Source of the DNA: Candidatus Methylobacter favarea | GTDB lineage: Bacteria; Pseudomonadota; Gammaproteobacteria; Methylococcales; Methylomonadaceae | NCBI RefSeq assembly: GCF_902806695.1 | Contig: NZ_CADCXN010000047.1 | Location: 89,621 to 153,620 of the forward strand | Direction of reading: 5' to 3' | Length of the DNA stretch: 64,000 bases | Part shown: piece after piece, positions 51,369 to 61,375 of the stretch | How positions within the stretch are numbered: the stretch's first letter is position 1 | Layout: every line of letters begins with the position of its first letter | The notes under the pieces: model-generated | What the model was told of the DNA's origin: nothing | Databases searched by the model: none | Seen by the model: only the letters and a program-made list of their open reading frames with translations | Program-made: the position numbers and the translations under genes

Positions 51369-52024
51369 AACTCCACCTCTGCCGGGGCGACAATATTGGC
51401 ATTATGGCCCGCTGTCAGCTTCGGCAGTCTGATACCGGTAACCTGCCAGCCTTTGTGAATAAGTGTTCCGGTAAAAGGCGCTGCGCCGACAATATTCCCT
51501 GTCAGGCGGACTGTTGCAGCGTCAAAGCCTTGCGGCAGGGTTATTCTGCTGCCTTCCTGCTCCGAGCGAACAGGCGCCAGGCTAAAATGTTCATTGATGG
51601 CTTTACTACAGCCTTCATGAACAACACGGGCGGCAATGCCAATATCGGCATCGCTGTATGCTGAAACCTCTTCCTTGATAAAATCGATAAAGCGGGCTTC
51701 TTTTTGCAACAGGCCGAGCAATTGCAACGCGGCATCGGGCGTTGCTTCCTTTAATACCACAGGTTCAGGTGCGGGCGCAGGCACAATTTTTTCAACCTCA
51801 ACAATTTTTTCCACTATTTTGACTTCCGGCTCCAAAGGCCGCGCAGCTTTTTGAATAGCCTGTTCAGCCGCTTTCTTTCTCGAGCGGGACAAGCTGATTA
51901 CCATGCTCAGCAATAACACCACTAACAGCGATAAGAGCAAAACCACAGCGCCCGCCAAACAGACGTGCCAGAAATCAAATGTGGTGGGTCTTAGCGATAA
52001 ATCAACTGCGTAAAGAGTATTCAT
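51365..52024 (-). CDS. DUF2760 membrane-anchored protein
   Basis: A 219-aa protein with one N-terminal membrane helix (about 22-46, VVLLLSLLVVLLLSMVISL), a coiled-coil/Pro-rich linker (EVKIVEKIVEVEKIVPAPAPEP) and a C-terminal DUF2760 domain (LLGLLQKEARFIDFIKEEVSA). It overlaps the Hsp70 gene by four bases, suggesting tight co-expression and perhaps a membrane-tethered chaperone complex. The function is unknown. Confidence 0.88.
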   Translation of the reverse strand: MNTLYAVDLSLRPTTFDFWHVCLAGAVVLLLSLLVVLLLSMVISLSRSRKKAAEQAIQKAARPLEPEVKIVEKIVEVEKIVPAPAPEPVVLKEATPDAALQLLGLLQKEARFIDFIKEEVSAYSDADIGIAARVVHEGCSKAINEHFSLAPVRSEQEGSRITLPQGFDAATVRLTGNIVGAAPFTGTLIHKGWQVTGIRLPKLTAGHNANIVAPAEVEL

Positions 52025-52043
52025 TATAGGCCTTGGGAAATGA

Positions 52044-52424
52044 CTATTGTTGTCCTGATTTACGGGCGGCTTCCGCGAACATCAAGCCCTGCAAGGCATT
52101 GCGCGTAGCTTGGACGCGCATTTGTCTTAAATGACGGTCAGCAACGCTATCCGGCACCTTTTCAGCTAAATAGACTGCCCGGATTTGCGCTAAAACCGGC
52201 TCGCATTGCTTGATAATCGCTTCGGTTGCCATCCGGCTTTCCTGTTGCTGATAAATGGATTTTTGCATTTCTTCGCCCACACACTTTTTATATTGATATT
52301 TGGCATCCTGAATTTTTTTAATCGTGGCATCGGTCAATACGGTGTTATGCCATTCATTTTTCGGATCATTGGCGAAGGCCGCTGCAGCAGACAGCAAAAT
52401 TGCCAGGAAGAGAATCTGTTTCAT
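52044..52424 (-). CDS. Small secreted protein of the Hsp70-DUF2760 operon
   Basis: A 126-aa protein with a signal peptide (MKQILFLAILLSAAAAFA), then a helical body with two Cys (KKCVGEEMQ, IKQCEPVL). The ATG at 52424 is preceded by GAGGAG and gives the signal peptide directly. It lies 19 bp upstream of the DUF2760 gene. I do not recognise a family. Confidence 0.8.
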   Translation of the reverse strand: MKQILFLAILLSAAAAFANDPKNEWHNTVLTDATIKKIQDAKYQYKKCVGEEMQKSIYQQQESRMATEAIIKQCEPVLAQIRAVYLAEKVPDSVADRHLRQMRVQATRNALQGLMFAEAARKSGQQ

Positions 52425-52643
52425 GGTGCTCCTCAATTATGTTAACGGAATTTAATTGCGGATTTTACTCGAACTGGCTACAAATGAATATTAAAGCTTA
52501 TAAATCTAAAATCGGGACTATAGCTATTTTTCAATCCTGCTTAAATAACGGTTATGTAAAAAGCCAAAATGACAGCAAACGCCTGGCAAGTTAAACTCAG
52601 GCATCATGTATAATTCAGGTTACGTTTTAATTTTTACCCTTTT

Positions 52644-53453
52644 ATGCACAAATACAATGGCCGGGTGGTCCACCAAAGCCACGATGAGGACGGAATCATA
52701 GAAATTGTCGAGATTGAGGGCGTCAGATCATTACACTTTGGCTCTGATTCCAGGCAAAGCAGCATGCTGTTGACCAATCCCGATAAACTGGTATTGGGGT
52801 ATGTGCGGGCAATGACCAGCTGGTTATTATTTAAAGATTCGTTAGCGGATGAGGTGTTGATTATCGGTCTGGGCGGAGGCTCCTTAACCAGACATTTACT
52901 GCAGCATTTCCCGGACTGCCGTTTAAAAGCAATAGAATCCCGGAAAAGCGTGGTTAAAATAGCGCGCAGTTACTTTAACTTACCGTATGATCCGCGCCTG
53001 AAAATCATCATCGGCGATGGCGGCCAATATGTACGGCCACGAACCGAAACCCACCAGGAACGATATAGCCTGCTGTTGATCGATGCGTTTGATCATGACG
53101 GCATGGCTCAATCACTTTGTAGCGAAGCTTTTTTTGATGCCTGCAAACTCTTGTTAAAAAAAGACGGCCTGCTGGTAATCAATTTATGGGGAGGCGCCGG
53201 CAATCCCTTGTTTCAAACTTGCGCTTTATGGATAGGGCGCATTTTTAACTGGAAAATCTTGTTCCTGCCTGTGCAGGGCCGGGGCAATATCATCTGCCTG
53301 GCTTTCAATGAAAATTTCCCTTTATTTTCAATGAAGTACTTAAGAACAAGAGCCCTTGCCCTTGAGCAAAAATATCAGATTGAATTTCCGACTTTTTTAA
53401 AGGATATCAAAAAACATAATGCCAGTACTTTGCATGAAGTAATAAAATTTTAA
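52644..53453 (+). CDS. Spermidine synthase-like methyltransferase-fold protein
   Basis: A 269-aa Rossmann-fold protein with motif I VLIIGLGGGSLTRHLL, the acidic residue in KAIESRKSV, and the D-x-FD segment LLIDAFDHDG. It lacks several aminopropyltransferase active-site residues and the tetramerisation domain is short. The family is common in proteobacteria and its substrate is unclear. It precedes tRNA-Thr by about 290 bp. Confidence 0.85.
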   Translation: MHKYNGRVVHQSHDEDGIIEIVEIEGVRSLHFGSDSRQSSMLLTNPDKLVLGYVRAMTSWLLFKDSLADEVLIIGLGGGSLTRHLLQHFPDCRLKAIESRKSVVKIARSYFNLPYDPRLKIIIGDGGQYVRPRTETHQERYSLLLIDAFDHDGMAQSLCSEAFFDACKLLLKKDGLLVINLWGGAGNPLFQTCALWIGRIFNWKILFLPVQGRGNIICLAFNENFPLFSMKYLRTRALALEQKYQIEFPTFLKDIKKHNASTLHEVIKF

Positions 53454-53745
53454 TTTTTTTACGCCAGCTGAATTTTTTAGCTATTTCATTAAACGCCTTA
53501 GCCATTGTAGCTATCCCCTTTAAGCATGGGAAAAAACTCATCACAGCAATTAATAAGCATTTTCTTTACACATCGCTAAACTTACAGCTTATTGCAACTC
53601 ATCCATTCATATCCACTACGCCGTTTTGCTTGCATAATTGTTCCAGCAATTAGCCTACAGGCCGAGAAAATAGCGCAGGAAAAGCTAAAAATAACACCTA
53701 AAAAATTAGCCAAAGAAAAATTGTTGTGTATAATACGCGCTCTTT

Positions 53746-53821
53746 GCTGGTGTAGCTCAGTCGGTAGAGCAGCTGATTTGTAATCAGCCGGTCGCGGGTT
53801 CGATTCCCATCGCCAGCTCCA
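53746..53821 (+). tRNA. tRNA-Thr (anticodon UGU)
   Basis: A complete cloverleaf. The acceptor stem GCTGGTG pairs with CGCCAGC, the anticodon stem is GCTGA/TCAGC with loop TTTGTAA giving anticodon TGT, the T-loop is GTTCGATTC, and the CCA end is encoded (53819-53821). A TATAAT lies about 12 bp upstream. It marks the border of the mobile region to the right. Confidence 0.97.
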
Positions 53822-53825
53822 ATAA

Positions 53826-53862
53826 AATCAAGCTCTTAGATTTTAATCTAAGAGCTTTTTTA
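53826..53862 (+). terminator. Rho-independent terminator of tRNA-Thr
   Basis: AAGCTCTTAGATT (53830-53842) pairs with AATCTAAGAGCTT (53845-53857), followed by TTTTATT. Confidence 0.9.
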
Positions 53863-54110
53863 TTTCCGGGGTTACGCCGGGGTTACATCTGAAAAAATAT
53901 ATCATCAAAAGTAGCTATTCACAGCACACAAAAGCCAGTATTACCCTGCCTTAATTTTTAAGGTATTACTCTTCATTCTTCCGGTTAGAAGATCGCCACT
54001 CAATCGGTTCTGTCGCCTTAACTATCGAGCAGAAGATATTGATGCGATGTAATGATAATTAGGGAGGTGTCCCAGTAAGTGCTGAGAAAACAGATCGTGT
54101 TCGCTAAACA

Positions 54111-54776
54111 TTAATGACTGTCCGCTATTGCCGGAATAGTGAGCAAAGTTTTCGGCCCACACACGCCGCTGGAAATGCTCTGTTGAACGGTTTTAATGTA
54201 CGTTTGCCCCAAGGTCTCAACAACAAACTTTTGTGTTTCCCCGTCCTTGATGCGCAAGGTGATCAAATTATTGCAGTTACCGATAACCTGCCGTGCGCGT
54301 GCCTCGTCGCCCAGTCTTGCCACAATATCCGGCAAGGTTTGCGTCGCCATGACGACCTGGAATCCGGCGCCACGACCTTTGTTGAGAATCTGGATAAACG
54401 GCAAATTCACCACTTCCGCAGCCTCGTCAACGAACATTGAGATGCGCCCAAATTTCTTGCCGCTGTTGTAAATCATGCCCGCGACCGATGCGAAATCAGC
54501 CAATACAATGGATCCAATAGCCGACGAAACAATGGAATCCGACAAGGAATCAAGCCCTACATACAGCACATGCTTTCCGGAAATAATGTTCGATGTATCA
54601 AAGATTGGCCGGTGATCGTTTGAATCTTCCTCGTCAGGCGACAGAAGATCGCCCGAATCGCCGGATGTCAGCATGTTCAAAACCGGAAAGCGGCCCTTAA
54701 TCCATTTAATATCTTGTTTCCAGCAGGATGCCTGAACGTTAATCTGAATTCCGTTTACACAAAATTCAGGACACCC
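54111..54776 (-). pseudogene. traD: TraD-type conjugative coupling protein fragment
   Basis: The 189-aa frame from 54680 reads like the central ATPase region of ICE-type TraD. Walker B-like ISMFVDEAAEVV and the RecA-core motif FQVVMATQTLPDIVARLG are present, with NKGRGAGF and GNCNNLITLRIKDGETQK. The N-terminal membrane and Walker A parts are missing. The frame is open upstream to 54776 (RFPVLNMLTSG precedes the ATG), where it abuts the helicase stop. Both ends are therefore lost. It indicates an ancient conjugative element. Confidence 0.8.
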
Positions 54777-57136
54777 TCAAAACGTCAAAGGCTCAAAACT
54801 GTCCTGATAATCCGTTGCATTTAAAACCGTGTCGTATAAACCGACATCAGCCTGTTCATGTTTGGAAATCCCCGTGTATTCCAGACTCGCATCTTCATAA
54901 CGTTTGAATTTATACACCGCATCATTCATCAGCCCGCTATTAAACACACCCAAACTCACCAACAATTCAAAATCTTTTTGCGTCAACCCTGTCACTTTTC
55001 TGAACAGGTCAGGTTCAAGCTGGGTAATCACATCTTTTAAACTACGTTCACGATAATCGGTCAGGTACATAAACACCGGAATACGGGTGGCAAATTTAAT
55101 GAGTTTTTCCTGGATTTCCTTGCGTTTGGATTTATATTCTTTTTCTTGATCCGTCATTTGTTTCTTTTCTTCCTTGGTTAAATCGCGCTCGCTGGCTTCC
55201 GCCTTAGCCTTTTTTACCGATTCGGATTTATTGATGATGGTTTCAATATCCTGGTTCAGGGTACGAAAACCTTCAATATGCATTAAGGCTTTCATGGCTG
55301 CTTCGTTTCGCATCAGTTTTTCCAGCGTACCATTATCTACATTGACCAGCAACGCGCTTTCCCAACGCCGCGCCAATAAGGTGGCCGTGGTGCCGCTCAT
55401 GGCCATATCCAAAATGCCCGCGGCGTTGATTTGTTTCATGGAGCTGCCGTCATAGGCCAGCACCGGTAAAAAGTGGATAAACTCGGCTACTTTGGCTTCG
55501 GGGTTGCTTTCATCCACATTCAGACGGCAACTGTAATCGGCAATCTGGCGTAAAGCTCTATCCGGGGCAAAGTCAAATACATAACATTCGTTTTTAACGA
55601 TGAGCTCATTATTGGGATCATTGGCATCATGACCACGCAATATCCACGGTGTTTGCACCCGAAAAGCCGCCTGAAAATAAGTTTCAGGGCTGGTGACGTT
55701 ACGCAACATCAGCATGCCCGTCCACGGCGCAACCGATACGCCGGTGGTGAGCTTGCCGCAAGATAAGGTAATGGTTTTGGTTTTAAGCGGATTGCCCATG
55801 GCTTTTTTAACCGGCGGTAACGCCGCCACGCCTATCCCGGCAGCCGTACCCGCCGCCACAATCACTTCATAATCCTGATAAAACTTGTTATGCTTTTGCC
55901 CGATTAAATTATTCATGGCGTGGCACGCCGCCACCGTGGGTAAAAACCAGAATGTATGCGACAGCACATTCAGCAAGCGCACATCAGAAAACGGCATGGG
56001 CGGTTTTTCTGCGCCCAACTTCAAAATATCAATCGTAGTTTCGGCAAACGCACCACGGATTAAATCCAGCCATTTTTGCACTTCGCTTTCGTATTTGAAT
56101 CTGGCGAGAACGCCTTGACCTTCCGCTTTAAAAAACTCGTTTAAGTCGAACTCATTAAACTCACCCTTCATGGCGACATCTCGAATCGTATCGGGCAGTT
56201 GATAGGTCAGCATCACCATGCGCGGCAAACCGGCATAAGGGTTTTTATCGCCCTGCCAATTTTCCTTGGCGCGTTGTTCGTCTGAATAGGTCCAGTTATA
56301 AATCTGCTCTTCTATAAACTCACCGGATGAAATCGCCCGAAATGGCGTACCGGATAAATACAAATAGGCATTGGTGGTGATCGGCATATTGGCTTCGTCG
56401 AAATAATCCAGCCCCTCGCCGATTTCATTGGCATTTTCCGCATCGAACAATTCTTTGGCCGTTTCCCGCCATGCGCCGTAGTGATATTCATCAAAGGCCA
56501 CACAATCCCAATTGGTGGTATGTACCCATTCATTTTTAGCTTTAATGCCGCCAGCTTTGTTTTTACCCAAATAATCCTGAAACGAACCGAAGCATATAAG
56601 ATGAGGATTTTTCTCCAGCCCATAAGTTTCGCTAATTGATAGGTGGCAAAGGTTTTGCCGAATCGCATTTTGGCATTCCATAAAAAATGCGGCGTTTTGT
56701 CCTTGTTTGCTTTATCCTGTTTAAAGCTGTTGAAATAAGCCATCGCCTTATCCACAGCAGCGGCTTGCTCTGGGCGCATGCCAAACTTCCACGTCCGGCT
56801 ATCTTCATGGCGCTTGCCGGTTTTTACCTCAACAATCGCGGCTTTAACGGCATCCAGACTACATTCAAACCATTCGCCATTTTTGCGCTGAATCTGTTTG
56901 CGCGTGAGTACACGATGCACATCGTGGTCGGTAAAAAAACTGCCATCATTCCGTATGGCACAATCATCCAATTCTATTTGGTATGATTGATTAGGCAACA
57001 ATACAGGATATTGCGCGGCAATCCGCTCCTGTACGCTCTTGGTGGTGTAGCCCACTTTCAGGCAGCCCGCAAAGCGGCTATCAGCGTAGGCGTAGATTTT
57101 GGGTGGGTTAAGCGGCGGAAATAACACATTACTCAT
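54777..57136 (-). pseudogene. GIY-YIG/DEAD-helicase restriction protein, frameshifted by an internal deletion
   Basis: The first frame (56312-57136) begins with a GIY-YIG-type nuclease domain (KIYAYADSRFAGCLKVGYT) and reaches helicase motif I (AKMRFGKTFATYQLAKLMGW). The second frame (54777-56681) resumes at LICFGSFQDYLG and carries motif II (FDEYH), motif III (LSGTPFR) and motif VI-like FRVQTPW. The join near 56600 lacks the residues expected between motifs I and Ia, so about 40-50 codons were deleted with a frame change. The start overlaps the stop of the upstream methyltransferase by 8 bp, so it was part of the same operon. Confidence 0.82.
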
Positions 57137-58820
57137 CAGCCAATACCATTGGGCGGATCATGGATTCAATGAAGGCGATTTCTTCGGTAGTTAAGCCGTA
57201 TTTTGCATAGAGTTTTTCGTCTGTCCAGCTTTCGCTAAAATTCTGGATTGGTACAAATTTGTAAACTTTTGACGATGCATCTTGAGTTGATTTTGTTAGC
57301 AACACCATGAACCGAAAGAATTTTGTTTTTATATACGAAGCAAGGTTATTTGCTTGAATCTCATTATCATAGCTACCAGCAACAATATATGTTTCAGTAC
57401 ATGCGCTATTTGGCTCGACCACAAAGGGCTTCCCCAATATTGGATGTGGAAATGAATCACTACCGCTGCCCGCCCTTGGAATCAGTACTTTGAATTTATT
57501 TATGATTTCTATATTGGTGGCTATGACATCTTTTGCAACATATCCAAGCCCACCATTTTGATAAAGTCTTATAGAGCCATCAAAAGGTTGGCTTTTCCCT
57601 TTATAAGTTGTTGGTAAACCAAAAGGTTTTCTTGAACTAATTTGAGGCATTATTGATTCGCAACTGACCGCTTTTAGCTTCTTCACTATGGAAATTGCCT
57701 CGTTATATCGTATAAAACTATCAGCACCTTTTTCTAGTAGCGGCCTCTCCATCACTGAAGCTAGCTTTTCAGTGCCATAGGAAGAAACACGGCAAAACCC
57801 ATTCTGGTCTCTTTCCCATAGAAAATAACAAATTCCACCCTTGATTTGCACACCAGGAAAAATGGCTGAAGAATCTGGAAAATCATGAATTTCTCGTATG
57901 CGACTATCATTTAGCATGTCTTTTCTAAAATCATCCAACCCTTTGCCGCCCGAAAACCATCGTGCAGGAGTAATCATTATTAAAAATCTTGGATTTAACT
58001 TAATACCTTGCTTAACAAATAATTGATAAATAGGCGTAGCGCTAGTCCCAGCTCCACCATCGCCTAGCTGATACGGCGGATTCCCAATAATCACATCAAA
58101 TTTCATGTCTTTTCCAAATAGGTAAGCTGGCTGTTCGGTATGAATAAACTGGTAGGCATGGCTTTCCAGGCCCGCATCACGCGCATACACTTCCTGGCTG
58201 GCGCCGCAGTAGGTGCATTTGCCGTTACGCCAGGTGTGTTCAAGAGGGCTGAACAGGATATTGCCTTGTTCCGTATTAAACGTTGTGCAAATGGAATAGG
58301 CGCTGTTGGCTTTTTTAGTGCAATACACGCTGCGCCGCGCCAACAGCGATGTGAGTTCAGTAATAGCAATGCCATATAGTTGCTGAGTGAAGATATGATT
58401 CAGCCTGGTTTGCAGGTCCGGGATATGTTCTGCCAAACCGGCATTCAGGCGTTTGGCGATTTCACGCAGAAATACGCCGGATTTGGTGACGGGGTCTAAA
58501 AATTTGGCATCCGGGTTTTGCCATAGCTCCCTGGGTAGTAAATCCAGCATTTGATTCACCAACTCTGGCGGGGTAAAAACTTCATCGTTACTTAGGTTAG
58601 CCAGACAGGTCAGCACATCGGGGTTGTAGTTGATTATTTTGGGTGTTTGTTCTTCGACAGGCTCAGAATGAACGGATGCAACAAGACGTTCTTCCACAGA
58701 TTCAATATGAGGCTGTCCTATAGACAGGCGATCAGGAATCGATGTAGCCGAGTCGTACAACATCTGCCCCGGCTTTTCACTCGGTTGCCGAACCCGAGAC
58801 GGCGGTAGATTATTCCGCAT
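57129..58820 (-). CDS. Eco57I-type N6-adenine DNA methyltransferase
   Basis: A 563-aa methylase with SAM-binding motif I FLDPVTKSGVFLREI and the catalytic motif IV NPPYQ (VIIGNPPYQLGDGG). A region with CTYCGASQEVYARDAGLESHA forms a possible zinc site. The C-terminal half is probably the target-recognition part. I chose the ATG at 58820, which overlaps the upstream methylase stop by 11 bp (GATGCGGAATAA); the earlier ATG at 58901 lies within that gene. It appears intact, while the partner helicase is broken. Confidence 0.85.
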   Translation of the reverse strand: MRNNLPPSRVRQPSEKPGQMLYDSATSIPDRLSIGQPHIESVEERLVASVHSEPVEEQTPKIINYNPDVLTCLANLSNDEVFTPPELVNQMLDLLPRELWQNPDAKFLDPVTKSGVFLREIAKRLNAGLAEHIPDLQTRLNHIFTQQLYGIAITELTSLLARRSVYCTKKANSAYSICTTFNTEQGNILFSPLEHTWRNGKCTYCGASQEVYARDAGLESHAYQFIHTEQPAYLFGKDMKFDVIIGNPPYQLGDGGAGTSATPIYQLFVKQGIKLNPRFLIMITPARWFSGGKGLDDFRKDMLNDSRIREIHDFPDSSAIFPGVQIKGGICYFLWERDQNGFCRVSSYGTEKLASVMERPLLEKGADSFIRYNEAISIVKKLKAVSCESIMPQISSRKPFGLPTTYKGKSQPFDGSIRLYQNGGLGYVAKDVIATNIEIINKFKVLIPRAGSGSDSFPHPILGKPFVVEPNSACTETYIVAGSYDNEIQANNLASYIKTKFFRFMVLLTKSTQDASSKVYKFVPIQNFSESWTDEKLYAKYGLTTEEIAFIESMIRPMVLADE

Positions 58821-59562
58821 CGCCCAACTCCAGAAAATGGCTGGGCGAGTAAGATTTAACGGGCGGGGCCAAGCCGTCTGCTGAGCGGCACATTTGTTCA
58901 AACAGATAATCGCGCCTTTGGATGCGGCTGTCGTTAAAGGGAAATTTCCATTCCGAGAAGATAATGGGATTACCAGCGCTGGTTTTAAAGCTCAACGTAT
59001 CGCCCTGCAAGATATTACGCCTGAATATATGGCGCACCGTATTGCCGCAGGCTTGTTTGCATTTAGTTTTGTAGTGGGCGTTGTATTGGCTGTTGAACAC
59101 CTCAAATAAGCGGGCATGGCAAACCGCCGCATTGTCGGCCAGTATGTCTATGCCGTACAGGCTGCTTATCGCTAAAACCGCAGCGCGCTCGTATTCCAAT
59201 TGCGATTTTTGATATTGCCTGGCGGCAACGGCCAATTTGCGGCTAAGAATTTCCACTAAAAAATTACCCGTGCCGCAAGCGGGCTCTAAAAAAGTGGAAT
59301 CCAGGCGCTCGGTTTCAGGTTTGACCAAATCCAGCATTGCGTTGACTTCACGCGGGTTGGTGTAAACCTCGCCATAATCAGCGACTCGTTGCCTGGATAC
59401 CACTTGAAGCGTTGGTGCGCTTGGGAAATTGAGTAACGGCGATGTTGTTTTTTGCTTAGGCTTTAATTTTGCTTGGTTTACTGGTTGTTTGGCCGGCGAA
59501 ATTGTTTCGTCTAATGACGGCTGGGGATAGTAATTTTCTTTTTTTAAAACTGATTTCAACAT
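58810..59562 (-). CDS. N-6 DNA methylase-like SAM-dependent protein, first gene of the modification cassette
   Basis: A 250-aa protein with motif I FLEPACGTGNFLVEIL and a following acidic motif (LYGIDILADNAAVCHARL). The NPPY catalytic motif is absent: the region reads NPIIFSEWKFPFND. It is therefore likely a partner or degenerate subunit rather than a stand-alone methylase. The N-terminal 60 residues are polar and low-complexity. No good ribosome site is seen at 59562. Confidence 0.78.
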   Translation of the reverse strand: MLKSVLKKENYYPQPSLDETISPAKQPVNQAKLKPKQKTTSPLLNFPSAPTLQVVSRQRVADYGEVYTNPREVNAMLDLVKPETERLDSTFLEPACGTGNFLVEILSRKLAVAARQYQKSQLEYERAAVLAISSLYGIDILADNAAVCHARLFEVFNSQYNAHYKTKCKQACGNTVRHIFRRNILQGDTLSFKTSAGNPIIFSEWKFPFNDSRIQRRDYLFEQMCRSADGLAPPVKSYSPSHFLELGDAE

Positions 59563-59937
59563 CGGCGCACTTTGATTCTGTTAATTAATCTGTTTTAAGG
59601 ATAGATTAATTTAGAATTTGCACTGAAAAATCCAAAAAGGGCAGGCGATTGCAGTAACAGTAATTTAGCTAACAGGTTAAAGTCCCGTTCAAGGAGGTGT
59701 CCATACGCCTTGATAGCATGAAGGAGCGGCGTTTGAGCAATCAAGAGACCTTGAACTGCAACTGAGTCCAGTCTATGACTGCCACGTTTTTCAATTGAAA
59801 TTAAATAAAATTAACGCAACCGATAAAACCGGCGCTGAAATATTGGAAGGATTATCTGAAAACTTTACTTTCGACAATTTATGCGAATCCATCACTCGCT
59901 ATTGCGATGACAACAATAAAAAACGATAAGGTTGGTA
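59563..59937. other. Decayed region upstream of the modification cassette
   Basis: A frame on the plus strand without a start codon runs from about 59713 to a TAA at 59927, with protein-like composition (AEILEGLSENFTFDNLC). It is probably a gene remnant that I cannot assign. Nothing else was seen. Confidence 0.35.
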
Positions 59938-60286
59938 TAATAAAATGGCTGGCTAATTCCAATTATGAATTTAAGTTTAACCCCGACCACAGAATTCCGA
60001 ACGCTACTGTTCCCGGCATCCGAAAGTGAGCATAGCGAAATTGAAGATGCGCGTTTTGTAAGATTCGTCGATGATAACGATGAGGCTACCTATTACGTGA
60101 CCTATACGGCATATAACGACGTCACTATCCTTCCCAACCTGATCAAAACCGCAGATTTTGTCACTTTCAGGGCTATTACACTGAACGGAAAAGCAGTGCG
60201 GAATGGGAGGGCATGGAGCTTTTCCCCGGCAAGATAAACAGCTTATATACGACAATATGGGGAGAGCAACAGGATTATGTTTTCTG
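59938..60286 (+). pseudogene. GH130-type glycosidase fragment, frameshifted
   Basis: Three successive frames together read a piece of a GH130 glycoside phosphorylase-type protein. They are SNYEFKFNP in one frame, then TLLFPASESE, IEDARFVRFVDDND and YYVTYTAYND (59965 onward), then GMELFPGKINS after a shift near 60200. At least two frameshifts and loss of both ends make it non-functional. Confidence 0.7.
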
Positions 60287-60438
60287 AGCATTTGCACTTC
60301 TGGAAATGTCAGCGACTGCTTTAGGATAAACATACCCTAAGAGTAAGCTCACTCTCTGGCAATCGCTATCTCTTAGTAGCTCAATCTAGGCTGGACTTTT
60401 TAATCTTCTGAGTTGCGCTGAGCTTCAGAGGCCCACCA

Positions 60439-60603
60439 TTGCCGGCCCTGTTTCGGCTGATGCAGCCGGCGGAATACACCGAGCTGAGAAACGACATTGC
60501 CTCCAACGGCCTGATTGATCCGATCTGGCTGTACCAAAGCCAAATACTCGATGGCAGCAACCGCTACAAGGCCGTAAGACGGATCAAATGTAGGGCGGAT
60601 TAG
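60439..60603 (+). pseudogene. ParB-like nuclease domain fragment
   Basis: The plus-strand frame reads LFRLMQPAEYTELRNDIASN then GLIDPIWLYQSQILDGSNRY, typical of ParB/RepB-type N-terminal domains (GLxxPIxLY-x-ILDGxxRY). It ends at a TAG at 60601 after 54 codons and has no clear start. The minus-strand ORF over the same bases is a shadow. Confidence 0.6.
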
Positions 60604-60756
60604 CCGCGCAAACACACTGAATATCGTCTTATTTGTCCTCTGCGCGGCGTAATCCGACAACTGCGGCGTTCACCGAAAATGCGTATTACGATGCACGGAA
60701 CATCTTTACAACCATTACGGTTGGGCGGATTTACTCATTTAATTCGCCCTACGGCA
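60588..60756. repeat. Palindromic repeat cluster with gggcgga/taatccg cores
   Basis: Two inverted repeats: gggcggattagccgcgca with tgcgcggcgtaatccgaca (60592-60662), and gggcggattta with taattcgcccta (60722-60756). These resemble intergenic palindromic repeats spread through gammaproteobacterial genomes. They flank a fragmented region. Confidence 0.6.
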
Positions 60757-61317
60757 CTTCTTTGGATTCATACTTAACGAAGTCTTCCAGCTCTTTGCCG
60801 GTTTCAAGGTTTTCAATGGTTTCCATGAAGTATTTTTTGGCATCGCTTCGATGCGTCATGGCTTTTTCCATGAGATCGTGATCAGGCGTCTCCCCAGGAA
60901 TGCTTTGCTGTTTGGAAATACGATAGATTTTGGTGGTTACTTTGTTAAGTTCTTCTAAGGCGCGACCTGACCTTGTATCACCACCCATGATTGTGTGCTT
61001 GAGTTTCGCAAAAGCGTATCAGCAAGCATCATCCATAGTGGGGTATTTTTTGGATACTTTCGTGTAAAGCCGTCATTGATGACCCATGATTTATGGTTAT
61101 TGCTAAAGAATCCATTGGCTGCGTAAAGATCGGTAATCAGGTGGCGCATAACGGTTTCTTGCCTTGAACCTATTGGCCGGCAGCCATTTATGGTTGCAAT
61201 GAAATCCTGGACGCGTTTCCTGAAGCCGCCAAAATGAGGATCAGGGCTGACAACAAATGGATTTAAGCCGTATTCAGTAGACTTAAAAAAATCGAACGGA
61301 TGAAACGCCTTTAAGCT
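60749..61317 (-). pseudogene. Frameshifted gene of unknown function
   Basis: Two frames on the minus strand join into one protein-like sequence. Frame one (from about 61317) reads FHPFDFFKSTEYGLNPFV, then FGGFRKRVQDFIATING and LYAANGFFSNNHKSWVIND. Frame two (from 60988) reads MGGDTRSGRALEELNKVTTK to the end. A one-base insertion near 61008 (ctttt) explains the switch (TLLAKLKHTIMGGDT expected). I recognise no family. It lies behind the Mod remnant, on the same strand. Confidence 0.5.
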
Positions 61318-61375
61318 CTATATCACCATGCACATCCATGATATGGATTCGCTGGAACGTAGCGTATCCATTGAG

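Noticed and set aside
60400..60660. 86-aa minus-strand ORF
   Set aside because: The plus strand encodes a recognisable ParB-like fragment over the same bases.
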